DNA from: Flammula alnicola
Lineage: Eukaryota; Basidiomycota; Agaricomycetes; Agaricales; Strophariaceae
NCBI GenBank assembly: GCA_015499995.1
Contig: JADNRV010000019.1
Location: 124,001-188,000, forward strand
Reading direction: 5' to 3'
Length of the DNA: 64,000 nucleotides
The notes under the pieces were generated by a model. The model searched no databases and was not told the origin of the DNA. It saw only the letters and a list, made by a program, of their open reading frames with translations. The first letter of the stretch is position 1. The number at the start of each line of letters is the position of its first letter. Positions 48,060 to 59,706 of this stretch are shown here, piece by piece. The translations under genes were made by a program, and so were the position numbers.

Positions 48060-48968
48060 GGAGGCGACGGTGACCGAGCCTGTCGAAGTGGAAAGAGAGT
48101 AGAAAGTGGGAAAGGGGAAGAGGGGAATAAAGCAAGGTTCTAGGGTCTATCCTGGACTCGTTTAAGTAGCTAGAGAAGAGAAGGATGATGTGCAAGGCTG
48201 GGTGTGAATTTGAGCAATTTGAGCAAATCCGCCAGACGACGCCGGACTTAAGTAGATAACGCCAAGGTGAAGCTCCTGCTATTTGGGTGCATTTCCCTGG
48301 AAAGGCCTCGTCGTGGTTACCTCGTGGCTTATACTTGACGCAAAGCATATCCGATTTTCTTGTCCGCAGTAGATGCAATGCACTGGCGGGTATTAGTGGC
48401 GGATGTTCGTTAGCGGAGAAGCAAACCTAATTATAGTGGTCGTCAACGAAATTTGAGGTATGTAGACTACATAAATAAACCGAGATGTCTATTGGGTTTC
48501 TTTTGAATTCAACGGAAACTTGGGTACAGTATTTTGAGGTTTGGGATGCTAAATTACAGGCAAGTAGACTTGTGCTGGATATTTGATTTTCTGTCTGAGA
48601 TAAAAACGTCAGAAAAAGGCGGTGACTGTCAGTTCTTGGCAACCTTTGCGCAGCGAACTTAAATCATGGGCGGACTTTTGAAGCCGGAAAGGCTACAAGA
48701 CAGAGTGCGAAGGAACGGAGAATGCTGGTTAGTAGGAAGGCCAATAATCATCATCCAATGAGATTCGTTACGGAAAACAACCGCAATTTCTGAGTACACA
48801 GCCCTTCTCATTGAGAATTTCTTACATACAATGTGCTGGAATTTGAAATAAACTTTATCCATCGTGATTGTTCAAATCGCTTCTTCAAGTCCGACCGAAA
48901 GGACTAAGGGGCAGGCGGGTCGACAACGGCTATTCAACTTCGTTCAGCGCCTTCGTCCTACTGCAACT
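48060..48968. other. Intergenic stretch
   Basis: 5' flank of the Cys-rich membrane protein and 3' flank of the CFEM gene. No exon chain was recognised. Confidence 0.4.
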
Positions 48969-49666
48969 CTAGAGAGAAAACGTACGGCAGGGAGGCACAA
49001 GCGAAGAATCAAGGGCTGCTATAGCATCATTTAATTGGGCGGGGCAGTTACTCTTGATGCAAGCGATGAAGGTGTTCAAGAATGCTGAATAATTCGCGCA
49101 GATGCATGCTTTGTCGTTTCTACGTTGAGGAGAAGAAGGGTCAATAAAGTGAATCGCTGAGGCTCTACGACATACATATCACAACCAATCGCAGTAGCAG
49201 ATTTGAGAGCGCAGTTGCGAATGCAAGGGCTGAAACCCCAGGTCCAGTCAATGCTTTCTAAAAATGTTCTCAGTAAAATAAAATAAAACCTCAAGCAAAG
49301 ACAAGGACGCAAGGACGTACTGCAGTCCTTGCTGAACACAGAAACCGGATCCGAAGTATTGACAGGAATGGGACAAGTAGCACCCACACAGGCCTCGAAG
49401 ATATTTAAGAATGTGGTAGAATTGCACAGGCACTTCAAGTCAGAGCTGTTGGAAAAATTGAAGGATCAGTTTCCATATCATAACGAAGCATACTTGATAT
49501 GTAGAATTAAAATTACTTACACATTGCAGCTAGCATTGGCAGCAGCCAAATTCGCACATTTGACGCCGCATGCAGGGAGTGAAGACCACCACGGCACAGC
49601 AACCTGCGCAATGGCGACCGCAAACATGGTGCAGATAGCAGCGAAGGCGATAGAATTGAAATACAT
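48969..49666 (-). CDS. Secreted protein with two CFEM domains
   Basis: Four exons, 49666-49521, 49445-49321, 49257-49176 and 49119-48969, join to 167 residues after a signal peptide (M-Y-F-N-S-I-A-F-A-A-I-C). The mature part holds two successive eight-cysteine modules. The first reads L-P-A-C-G-V-K-C and D-L-K-C-L-C-N; the second reads F-S-P-C-I-R-N-C and D-K-A-C-I-C-A. This is CFEM-type spacing, with an Asp before the fourth Cys. CFEM domains are fungus-specific, often on the cell surface, and some bind heme through that Asp. No GPI signal is seen at the end; an alternative splice site (GTACGT at the last Cys) could extend the C-terminus. Confidence 0.85.
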
Positions 49667-51680
49667 TTTGGCAGAGCTGCCTCTTGGCTGGGTGAACGAA
49701 GAATGAAAAAAAATCAGGAGGAACTTTATATCCTCGCGTTGGTGTCGTAAAAGCCTTTATTAGCGACCCCAATCCAGGGTATTTATGAAGGTCGCTTCAG
49801 GGTGGAAGATTTCGAGAACGGCCATAGACGCAATTCATGTGGATACAGCCTGCAATGGGAAACGTGCGCGCTCTGTATCCTCGTTTTCTCCGATAGCCAC
49901 TCAGGGAGACGAAAAATGACGATAGCCAATGTCATTCCACTTTGTCAACTGACCGCGGCGTACGCAGAGGCGTCGAATTCCGAATTTCAAAATGAATCAA
50001 ACGACGTCTCCGCGGTATTTCCAGGAAAGCAGCAACAGCACACCCATGACAGTGCACGACACCTCTGTCAGTCAGAAAGATCAGCAGGTACTGACTGGCG
50101 TGGAATTGAATGTCGAACGCGGTGGGAAATCGGTAGATGAGGATGGCAGGTCAGCGCATCAGAGGTTTGACCGACAGCCTTGGTCATAGTGGGCGTATGA
50201 AAAAAATGTCGATAATGAGTCTGGATTGGTTGCCAACGCGCGACATTCGGCAGAGGAGATACGCTCCGTTAATCCTCCGCACACGAGGTTTTGATTCCGA
50301 GATATTTCTCAACGAGGTTACCGGATGCAGGTGAAAAGTATGGTGAAGTAACCTCAGCGCCTGGTAACTGCCATGGCAGGGTGAGAGAAACTCAGAAAGT
50401 GGGCCCGACCATCGTCGGGTTTATACACCATAGTGCTGGGTTGTTATCTGCCCGGCAAACTCCGAAACGTCGATTTTCGACTGTTCTTTCAAGCTCAAAA
50501 GTCCAGAACTTGTACTCTCCCCATATAATCGGACAGGCGTGTAGCCATACATACATTGAATAGAACTGTCTACTAACAATTTGAGAAAGTCGAAAGACGC
50601 GGGCTGGAAAAATCGAAATGTCAGATGCCCGGGCAATGGCAGATAACATGCTGCGCTCGGACCCATGATCTGCCATGTTATCTGCCACGTCACGTGATTG
50701 CCTCCAATGCGCATTGCGCTCGCCGCTCGCGTCTCTAATTTTAACGCTTGCCGCTCTGCTCCTCCGAAGCCTTTCTTGGCATTGTAAATATCCTCGCCCT
50801 CTTATTTGTCTCATCATGACCACCAGTACTTTCCCATTGTCTCTTTCTTACATGAATAAGTATGTAGATTATTGTGCACATAAAGTAGCCTTCAAGGCTT
50901 CAACTTCTAGGTAGTTTATTCAATGATACTTATATTATAATATTCAATCAGTAGCTATAGAAAAGATCTGAAGATATGAAAAGAAGAATCAGACCTCATG
51001 CAGAAAAATCAGAGCAAGGTGTGGGCTCAGAGCATCAAAAGTCAGCTTGAATGTTGGCAAAAAAAATCAAAGCATTGGGAAGCCAAAGTCAAAATAGATG
51101 CGGCCTCATTACCTACAATTTTTAGTTATAGTCTATTTTATTAATTTATGATTTTTGGCTGAACTCAGGCAATATGCGATGCGGCGAAGATTTGCGAGGG
51201 GTCGCGCGCTACGCGCGCGGAAGTCCGGGCCATATTGCTTACAAATCTCCTCTTTCCCGCCTGTTTTTGGGACTTTTTCTTCTTTGGGAATCCAGTACTT
51301 TGGTGGGAAAACCCATCGTCGGACGCTTTATCACACATTACGTAATTGGACACTGTAGGCATACATGCACAAATAAATCGCCATTTCTCCGGCGCAAGTT
51401 CTCTTCGAACTCTGAGTTCACTGTCTATCTTCAGGCCTCAGGTATGTTGTGTGTATTCGGTGTTTGCTAAACGGTCTAATGTGGCCCATTCCATCTAGTG
51501 ATTCCCGTGAATTCTAACCGTTATTGACCATCTCCGAGTCACTCTCATTCGCAAACAACAATTCAGCGCGGTGTTCCGAGCTCTTAACTAGAGAGAAAAG
51601 GTATTTAGTGGGGTGGTCCGCAGGTATATCCTGTAATTCTATTAACATTAATGATTTTTCCGCCCACAGGTTTAAAAAAT
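49667..51680. other. Gene-free stretch of about 2 kb
   Basis: A 64-codon frame at 49992-50189 with a good ATG and a possible donor (GGCAG/GTCAGC) could be a first exon, but nothing continues it convincingly. A 14 bp inverted repeat lies at about 50635-50686. The stretch also includes the promoter of the F-box gene. Confidence 0.4.
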
Positions 51681-53411
51681 ATGGATTCTTCACCTTTTTC
51701 GTCGCGGATCGGCACCAATTACTCACCAACGGACGAAGAGTTGGTGCAGATCAGAAATCTCTTGCCCGAGCCTGCCGCTAAACTCGCCACCCTTCAGAAA
51801 GATATGGACCGAATTCAGGATATTTATAAGGACCTCGCCAGACAGCATGAAGCACTATCCCGTGATATCGAAGGACATCGGGCATTGCTAACTTCGCCCA
51901 TAAGACGCCTTCCTGTTTATATCATCCAGGAAATATTCACTCGCTGCCTCCCAACGGAGCACAATCCTATGATGAGCCGCCACGAGTCTCCAGTTCTGCT
52001 CGCGCGCATTTGCAGTGGCTGGCGGCACATAGCCCTGTCGACACCAACTCTTTGGGCCTCGATCTATATTGTTATTCCCTCTGGCGTGACACTCGGAGTC
52101 TATCCTTCAAGTGAGGCCTGGGATGATTGGATGGCTTCAAGTCTTGACGTGGTCCACAAGCGCACAGCAGGCGTTAAAGAGTGGTTGGGAAGATCCGGCG
52201 GGTGTCCACTCGATATCACCATTTACGACAGACAACAAAGTCGTCAGACCCGTTTCCATCTTTACGATAGTTTCATTGATGCTATTATCGGCCTTTCGCG
52301 TCGGTGGAGAAAGGCGACATTCAATTTGCCGTCTGCGCACCTAAGGCGTGTCATCGAATTGGCGGAGTCTGATGTCCCGTTACTCCAGTCATTGACCATC
52401 CGCGGCCCTCATGCCGACAATGAATATTTCGGTGGACTACTTCCTGCTTCCACTTTCTGGATGGATAGCAAAATTATCAGAGCCCCGTGTCTCCACGATT
52501 TTTCTTTCAGCAAATTCACCGAGGACCCTGCAAAGCTCCCTCTCAAATGGTCTCAAATGACCAGTATCTCGTTGTCTGATGTCGGTTGGGGTTCGCAGGC
52601 GAACATGACGCTATCGAAGATTGCTTGGCTTCTACAATCATGTCCGCAACTCGTTAGCTGCCATCTAGACGTCACGTCGGTTGCTTGGGAGATTGAAACA
52701 CATTCCGGAAAGACACTCATACGACTACCACATCTTAGGCGGCTGTGTATCCACAGCGGCAGAACCGATCTATCTTCATTTTTCGAGTCACTAGAGGTCC
52801 CTTCTCTCCAGCATCTCAAGTTTCACACCTGTAGGTATGGACCCACCGCGGCCCTTCTTTCCCTACTTCCGCGAACAGGAACGATACGAAGTTTGGATAT
52901 TGATCCACATTTCCTTTCAAGAGAAGATTTCCTTCGATGTCTCCAACATTGCCCTCGTTTAACAAGTGTTACGATCCAAACAAGCTATCACATTGATGAC
53001 CATATTTCGATCAACCGACCACCTCATGAACCACCCCAGATACTCGATGATAACTTCTTAAACCTTTTGACCACACCAGACGACCACGGGAATATTCTTG
53101 CCCCATATCTTGAGGAGCTGGAATGCTATAAAGATGCTTTCTTCTCAGATACGGGTCTTCTGGAGTTCATTAAGGCCAAAAACTCCTGCATGATAGGCGT
53201 CGCAAGGCTCAAAAGAATATCAGTCGCATTCGAACGGACGCAAATGACCCCAATGGTAGAAGAAATTGTTTCGTTACTGAAAGGTGGTCTGCAGGTTCGG
53301 ATATCATATGACCCGCGCATCTCGACCGTTCCGTCATTCCCCGTATCCTACGGTCTTTCTGACACCTTCATCGACGCCATGTTTCACTCCGAGAGAGACC
53401 CATCGTTCTAA
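51681..53411 (+). CDS. F-box protein with N-terminal coiled coil (agaric type)
   Basis: A single exon gives 576 residues from the ATG at 51681. An in-frame upstream start at 51651 is possible but not preferred, because the later ATG follows an AT-rich leader and matches relatives. Residues 25-65 form a coiled coil (L-A-T-L-Q-K-D-M-D-R-I-Q). The F-box follows (P-I-R-R-L-P-V-Y-I-I-Q-E-I-F) with S-G-W-R-H-I-A-L-S-T-P-T-L-W. Irregular leucine-rich repeats make up the rest. This arrangement is massively expanded in mushrooms. It should bind Skp1 and an unknown target for ubiquitination. Confidence 0.9.
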   Translation: MDSSPFSSRIGTNYSPTDEELVQIRNLLPEPAAKLATLQKDMDRIQDIYKDLARQHEALSRDIEGHRALLTSPIRRLPVYIIQEIFTRCLPTEHNPMMSRHESPVLLARICSGWRHIALSTPTLWASIYIVIPSGVTLGVYPSSEAWDDWMASSLDVVHKRTAGVKEWLGRSGGCPLDITIYDRQQSRQTRFHLYDSFIDAIIGLSRRWRKATFNLPSAHLRRVIELAESDVPLLQSLTIRGPHADNEYFGGLLPASTFWMDSKIIRAPCLHDFSFSKFTEDPAKLPLKWSQMTSISLSDVGWGSQANMTLSKIAWLLQSCPQLVSCHLDVTSVAWEIETHSGKTLIRLPHLRRLCIHSGRTDLSSFFESLEVPSLQHLKFHTCRYGPTAALLSLLPRTGTIRSLDIDPHFLSREDFLRCLQHCPRLTSVTIQTSYHIDDHISINRPPHEPPQILDDNFLNLLTTPDDHGNILAPYLEELECYKDAFFSDTGLLEFIKAKNSCMIGVARLKRISVAFERTQMTPMVEEIVSLLKGGLQVRISYDPRISTVPSFPVSYGLSDTFIDAMFHSERDPSF

Positions 53412-54104
53412 CTGTCTGCTGCGGTTCATCGTCTTTGAATCAGTTTCCCCAGTATCTTGCTTCAACTTTTCTCAATATTCACAGCCACGGCGTTCCTTAA
53501 AGGCGGGATCAACGTTGTCACCATTTCTAAACTACTCACTTCCTTGAGCGAGAAAACCGATCGCTTCGATATAGTTTCAACCTCCACCCAATTTCCAGAC
53601 ACGACTTCTTATCTGAAGCCACCGTGGAAAACAAGCCACTCCGACAAGAGGTTGGGAACACGCTATACGACTTTGCATAGTTCAATATTAGGTGGAGAAA
53701 CCATACCAATTTTCCGAGGTCGGTTCTCTAGGCTTTACATAAGTATGGCACTGCGCATGTCCTCGAGATTCCCTGGTCGTTTTATCGTACTGATGTTGCA
53801 AGAAGTTGCTTCCAGGCTGTGCCACCGCTGTCAACGAGTGATCTAAAATTATTTCAAAACTCTGATACGTGATCTAACTGTGAAACTTGATGAGATTCCC
53901 TTCCATTCGTCAATTTCTTTCACTCTCGACCATAGCATCCATCAACTTTAAGGCTTCCGATGAGAAGGGGCTGTTCAGAATGAAGTCACGTGTCGGATAT
54001 TTCGTTAGTTTCGTTCGGCGTCTTTGTCGGTTCTTTAAACTTCTTTTGACAACGGCCACCACCTCACATCACTATTATCTTAGTCCATATTCTAGATATC
54101 TTGC
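53412..54104. other. Intergenic stretch
   Basis: Flanks of two plus-strand genes. Frames at 53457-53846 and 53887-54243 have no domains and the second overlaps the next gene out of frame. Confidence 0.4.
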
Positions 54105-55872
54105 ATGGCTCAAACCGAAGCTACAGTGTCTAAATCGGAGGAAGGAAGGACTATTCTTCCAGGGGAAACCAACCCTATCACCATACCCGTCGTCGTTAAC
54201 GAATCAGAACCCTCCAGTGGGGCCACTGCCTCGTCAGAAGTGAAAGAGGCTGGCGGATCTGGGGTAGACGAATCTCTTGCGACGACACCGGCTGCGTCTG
54301 TGAATGTCGTCCTCTCGCAACCGAAGACCACGGAGGAGCTCATTGCGGCTCGCGCTCTGAAACGCGCTGCAAGAAAATCCGCAATTCGCGAAAAAGCCGA
54401 GGGACATAAGCGGACGGTATGTCTTCAAGTGTATTTATGTTGAAATTTGTTTCATGGTATGCCATAGGGAGACATACTCTTCGAAGCCAACAAATACAAG
54501 GCCGCGTACCCACATTATCTGGAGGCTATTCAACTGTGGGGGTCCAATCCTACCTATTTCATCAGTCTGGCTGGTGCCTACCGCAAGCTCCAATGGTGCA
54601 TTTCAGTCTTTTCTTTTTGTGTGTTCAACAACCTGACTTGTTTGTAGGTACGAAGAGGCGGCACACGCAGCCACGCGAGCACTGACACTGGATCCCAAAA
54701 ACTCGGAGGCGCGATATGTGCGAGGAGTGGCACGGATGGAACAGCGCCTCCTCAAACCGGCCCGACTCGACTTTGAAACTGTGCTTGAACACGACCTGTC
54801 CCACTTGCGAGCGCGCGCGGCTCTTACAGAAGTGTCGCACTTCATCGCAACAAGCGGGCAACTCGGCACGCACGAGCTTGGGCCGAATCCTATCGAGGAG
54901 CTGGTGAAAGATGTTGACTTTGGGTTCCCACACTATGAGCAGGACGCGCTCGAGATCGCCTCCGTGTCGGACTCGAGTGACTGTAACCACGTCGGGAACG
55001 GCGTGCAATGCCGCTTCTATAACCACGAAGGCTGTGCGAGGGGCACTGCCTGTCTATTTTCGCACGCGCCTGACGAAAAGAGCGTTCGTGATGAGCTGTA
55101 TGTCCATTCGCTGTTCGTTAAGACGGTCTACTGATATCTATCTAAACAGCGGCCGAAATGTGTGCATCTACCACCTTCTTGACTCGTGCAAATTCGGAGC
55201 GAGCAAATGTATCTACTCGCACTCGAAAGAGGCGCTTCCCAAGAGTGGCTGGTGGACGAGTCCTGAGCAGATCGCCAAAGTCAAGTCCGTGATCGAGGTG
55301 GCAGAGCAGAAGGCACGCGAGCAGAGGCACCTCGAGTCTGAACGGTGGAAGGCTCACATAAAGGCGCTGAAAGCAGCTGGCAAGCAGCCGAAATCTGCCG
55401 GAGTCAAAAGCGCTGAGAAGAAGGGAGGAGAGGAGAAGGATGCGGGCAAGCAGGAGGTGGAGGGCGGGAACGCAAAGGAAGTGTCGGCAGCAGATACCGG
55501 AATAGAGAAGAAGGTGGAGGGCGAGAAGATAACGAGCGGCAAGGAAAGCGTGCAGAAGAAGAAACCCGAGGGCCAGAAACGCAAGCCTCAAGCAGGCAAG
55601 AGAAAGAAATCCTTTGCGGCTGCTGCTCCTGCGAAAGCTGCTGGTGTCCCGGTCGCTCCCACTGACTCACCCGAGGCTGAAAGCAAGAGCGCTACCGTAG
55701 CTGATCCTGCGACCACCACTCCAGGCTTTACCGACTACCAGCTAAACGTCCCGCCTGCGGACGTCAAGCCTCTTGTTCAGGTGCGCTCATATTTCGTCCC
55801 TTCCGACCTTTGAGAGGTATTGATGATTTTTTTTTTGGATTATAGGATGCTCCTGTTGCACTCTCCTATTAA
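54105..55872 (+). CDS. TPR and CCCH zinc-finger protein
   Basis: Exons 54105-54416, 54468-54595, 54648-55097, 55150-55780 and 55846-55872 give 515 residues. If the last intron is not removed, the frame ends at 55813 instead. Residues 105-190 hold TPR-like helices (A-N-K-Y-K-A-A-Y-P-H-Y-L-E-A, then A-T-R-A-L-T-L-D-P-K-N). Two CCCH fingers follow: C-R-F-Y-N-H-E-G-C with C-L-F-S-H, and C-I-Y-H-L-L-D-S-C with C-I-Y-S-H. A Lys/Glu/Ala-rich charged tail completes the protein. CCCH fingers usually bind RNA; the TPR part suggests a docking role. I recall similar agaric proteins, but no assigned function. Confidence 0.85.
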
Positions 55873-56693
55873 ATGTATAGACTAGGCTTACGTCTCAAGC
55901 TCAAATCCTCATTGGTACCCGACACCATCATCGTCCTATTTCTTGGAACCTACGTATCCATTCAATGTTCTGTTTTGTTGCTTCCATATTTATATTTATC
56001 CATTTTTTGGTCCTTTTATTCTGTTGTCTTCGACTCCGTGTAGTTGACTCCGTGTAGATACTTGGTAGAATATTGCTCTCGATGCTACATGCACATTGCT
56101 ATTGGTAATACTATTAGTAGTAGGCCGTCTATCTTTAACTTATCACATATATGACCCACTTTTCGGAACATGCCTCATGTGCATACGAGCACCGCCCCTT
56201 TTTTTTTTTTTTTTTTTTTTGGAATCCCGTTTATAGTCATTTTCGGGGCGAACCCCATGTAGACTACTCACAGCCGGCCTGTACCTAATGTAGATAGACA
56301 ACCCCCAGCTACCCCAACCCATGTAGGCGGCAACTTAATCCCCCTTTCCGAACCTTACGGCCGGTCTGGCAGAAGGAGTCGGCCAATGAAGCTATCTACC
56401 CCGGGCGCACTCCTGCGCTATATATGAGTAAATAACAGTTACTACTTTAAGCGAGAGTAATGCGTAGCAAATGCTTTTCTCTGATCTTCTTTTCCTTCAT
56501 ATCACTTCTAAGTTCTCTGTGGTTAGACTATGTGAGGCGCGCGCTTTTCAGTGTGGTCATAATGTGCACCGGTAAGGAAGGTTCGACTCTCGAGTCATCT
56601 TGCGTAGTCCAAAAATAGACGTATATAGGTCCACATTGACATGTGTATTGGCACACGCAACCATCATTCGTTTCTTGACTTGTAATATCGACC
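55873..56693. other. Intergenic stretch with a poly-T run
   Basis: A homopolymer of about 22 T lies at 56199-56220. The last ~110 bases before 56694 match the region upstream of the second methyltransferase gene (59624-59706), so they are duplicated promoter sequence. Confidence 0.6.
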
Positions 56694-57580
56694 ATGAAAT
56701 TGTCCAACGCGCTCAGTTTCCCCTCAGGTGTCTGGTTTGGACTTACAGTGGCATTGATGCCGACTCTCAGAGCCATCATGGCCAGCCCAACTCTTTTATT
56801 TAAACCTCGTGCTCTGTCTCGTGTATATATGGCTAATCTCTGGCCGATTTACGCAGACGGCATGGACGAAAACGCGAAAGACACGAAAAGCGCCTTGATC
56901 ACACCCCATGCGTACGGGGTCGTGCTCGATATTGGTGCAGGTGAGGATTTACTTCATATCGTCTCCAAAAACAATTATTGAAGAAAATGACAGGCCATGG
57001 ACATACCGTGCGATACCTCGACGCCGACCGCGTCTCGCGATATATAGCCCTCGAGCCCAATGCCCTTATGCATCCGCAAATCCGGGCCCAGGCAAACGCA
57101 GCAGGATTCCACGAAGCGGATGGCACTCTGGTCATCCTCGCGTGCGGTGCAGAGGACACCAAATCCATCATCTCTGCACTCGCCCTCGCGCTCCCGACGT
57201 CTGAATCATCGACTCTCCCGTCCGTGGACACGCTTGTGTCGGCCCTAGCACTATGCACAGTCCCTGAGCCTCAGCGGACCATCTCCAATCTCGTGCGCGA
57301 CGTCCTTAAGTCCGGTGGCCAGTTCCTGATGTATGAGCATGTCCTAAGCCCGCGGGAGGACGTGGCCTGGTGGCAGCGGTTCTGGGCGCCATTGTGGTCT
57401 CTTGGGTTTGATGGGTGTAGGATTGATAGATGCACGGACGTCTGGGTTAAGGAGCTGAAGGTGGATGGCGAAGGAGGACAGAAACAAAGTGCGTGGAGAG
57501 AGTCCAGAACATGGGTAGTGGAGGGTCAGGAAGAGGAGAATTTTTTTTTTTGGGTCGTTGGGAGATTTGACAAGCAGTAA
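56694..57580 (+). CDS. METTL7-like SAM-dependent methyltransferase, copy 1
   Basis: Two exons, 56694-56940 and 56994-57580, give 277 residues. A hydrophobic N-terminal region is followed by the SAM-binding motif V-L-D-I-G-A-G, completed across the intron by H-G-H-T-V-R-Y-L. Then come A-L-E-P-N-A-L-M-H-P and the METTL7-type end G-G-Q-F-L-M-Y-E-H-V-L with W-W-Q-R-F-W-A-P-L-W and G-C. Members are membrane-associated methyltransferases; the human ones act on thiols. The substrate here is unknown. The run F-F-F-W near the C-terminus comes from a T-tract and differs from the paralogue. Confidence 0.88.
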
Positions 57581-57713
57581 AGTATTCTGCGAGGATTCGG
57601 GAATTAGGACTCAGGAAGGTTTGAACATACCAAGGAATATTATTTTCTGTTTTTAATGAATCGTGGTCATCCAGAACCCGAGAGGAGAGGGGGTCATTCA
57701 ATAAGATGATTCT

Positions 57714-58705
57714 TTGAAGACAGGAAATTTTTTACCGTTTTATTGTCCCCGTCCTTGTGCCATCCTGTTTGTGGGGGTTCCCTCTGTTGTTGTTGTCGAT
57801 GAACATGACATCCCTCTTCAATACCTCTCATTTGATTCTTTGCTCTTCCAACGTTGTCAACGTCACTGGGCACCACCAGTAGGACCATCACCCCAAAGTA
57901 CTAAGAGATCCGGAACGTTTTTTCTGGAAACGGCGGGAGACTATTCACCACTAGGGTACGTTCACTATATTCCTTCTTGTTCAAGGTTTTGCGCTAATGT
58001 ACTTTACAGGATTTCTCGATATTCCAACGTCCTGAAAATACTGCTGTACTCTCAAGGTTAACCGTGAGTACGCGTGAGTTTTGTGCTTTATGCATGCTGA
58101 GCTCTTTGGCTGTACCTGTCCTTTGTTTGCATATTGTAGATATGATTGAGCCTGCTCGGAAGATAGGGAGAGGTCTTCGAGATATACCATATATCACCAA
58201 GGTATTTAGCTTCTTACTATTTTATGCTCAATGCATAAGTACTAAAATACTTGTTAAGCAATCAGGCACCGCTGCCTAAGCTCACGACGGTGATTCCATA
58301 TTTTTCCTTCCGGAAATTGTTGTTGGAAGGTCGTTTCGGTGCGATGTTGGGATTGGGATTCACATCTTTGTAAGTTTTCCCTTTTCTAATTTCTAAGTAT
58401 CCAGGACCGTGAACTGAGCTTATTTTAGTCCATTTGACCGCGTGTCTGTCATGGCACCATATTTCCAGAAAGTTCCGGAATTCGAGAGTCCGAACCGCCG
58501 CCAATCCGCCAGTCCGCCTAACCTACATGAGGCTGACAAATATACCCAAAATATCTGTCCCGTGATCAGCGCGCCTTGGACGCGTCTCGCGCTGCCGCCC
58601 GCGCTTATATGCTGGGTCCCTCTGTATTCATTGAACAAGACCAATTTTATATCACCGAATCAGCCTGCACTCACAACGCCCTTGTCAGAAGTGGTGAATA
58701 GGTAG
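57714..58705 (+). other. Possible degenerate gene or exon chain, uncertain
   Basis: Splice-compatible pieces can be chained (for example 58143-58200 to 58265-58371 to 58432-58705). They read P-A-R-K-I-G-R-G-L-R-D-I-P-Y-I-T-K, then V-I-P-Y-F-S-F-R-K-L-L-L-E-G, and end at a stop at 58705. I do not recognise the family, and a start is not clear. The last piece overlaps one arm of an inverted repeat (58470-59160). Short relatives of the P-Y-F-S-F-R-K segment recur near 59150 and 59350. This could be a decayed gene or chance. Confidence 0.25.
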
Positions 58706-59160
58706 TTTTTCAAGGTTTAATCACATTTTCATCAGGAAATGTCAAATCCTGATTCCCTGTTACTTTGTACCCTGTTTCCTTCTCGAGAACTTCCAAAGGT
58801 GGATCTCGCCTTGCATAGAAATCCATACAACATTCATTTGTTAGCTCACTTTCCTTGAATTCCGGCAGTAACAGTGTAACACGCTCTTTTACAAAGGTTT
58901 ATCCGTCACTTCAAGTTTTCTAGTATTTCTATCAATACAAATTTATATATTTACTGCTATGATATTAATATACACTGCGTCGACCATTGGCGGGGTCTGA
59001 GGGGTGCTGGAGGGGATAAATATCAATAATTACGAGGCAGGGGAAGCGTACATGATGGTGGAAGTGCAGGCGACTGTGACTGATGAGATAAGCGGGCCAG
59101 GCGGACAGGCGGACAGGCGGATCGGCGGCAGTTCGGACTCTCGAAATACGGAACGTCCTC
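58470..59160. mobile_element. Possible MITE-like element with imperfect inverted ends
   Basis: The segment from about 58470, containing TTCGAGAGTCCGAAC and repeated CCGCC blocks, matches the reverse complement of about 59095-59150 over some 50 bases with a few mismatches. The interior is AT-rich and non-coding. No clear target-site duplication was found, so the boundaries are approximate. Confidence 0.45.
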
Positions 59161-59706
59161 CATATTTCGACTTCCGGCAACATTGTTGGGGAGGTTATGA
59201 AGTGACTTTCTCTTTTTTTTAGAGTATCCCTGGAATATGAACTGATTTCATTGTCAGTCTCCTCCCATTTTTTGCATTCCGAGAATACCTTTACGCAACG
59301 TTGGGTGTGGTTCTCATGAGCAAATGCCAGGCTTCAAGCTTGAGCGCCGCCATTTTTCGACTTCTGGAAATGCTGCGGTGACGGCTTATTTTCCCAGTAA
59401 GTTCCTTTCTTCTGAATATCGAGGGATACAGAGATGAATTTATCATTAGCCTTCTACTTGTATGACAATGCCTTGCTACGACGTCAACTCCGGGATATCA
59501 GCTAAGGTTGTCGGTAGAATATCGCCGTGCACACGTAGACAAGTAACAGATTTGCAAAAATGTACTTATGTCCTTCCATTCCGTGATTCTCGCATCTTTC
59601 TGAGTTTCTTGTCGGCGGCGCTCATCTTGCGAAGTCCCAAAATAGACGTGCCAAATTCCAATTGCACACACAGCCATCATTCGTTTCTTGACTTGTAATA
59701 TCGACC
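59161..59706. other. Intergenic stretch before methyltransferase copy 2
   Basis: Contains a duplicated ~80 bp promoter-proximal block (59624-59706) shared with 56583-56693, and diverged P-F-F-D-F type coding-like scraps near 59349. No gene is supported. Confidence 0.45.
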
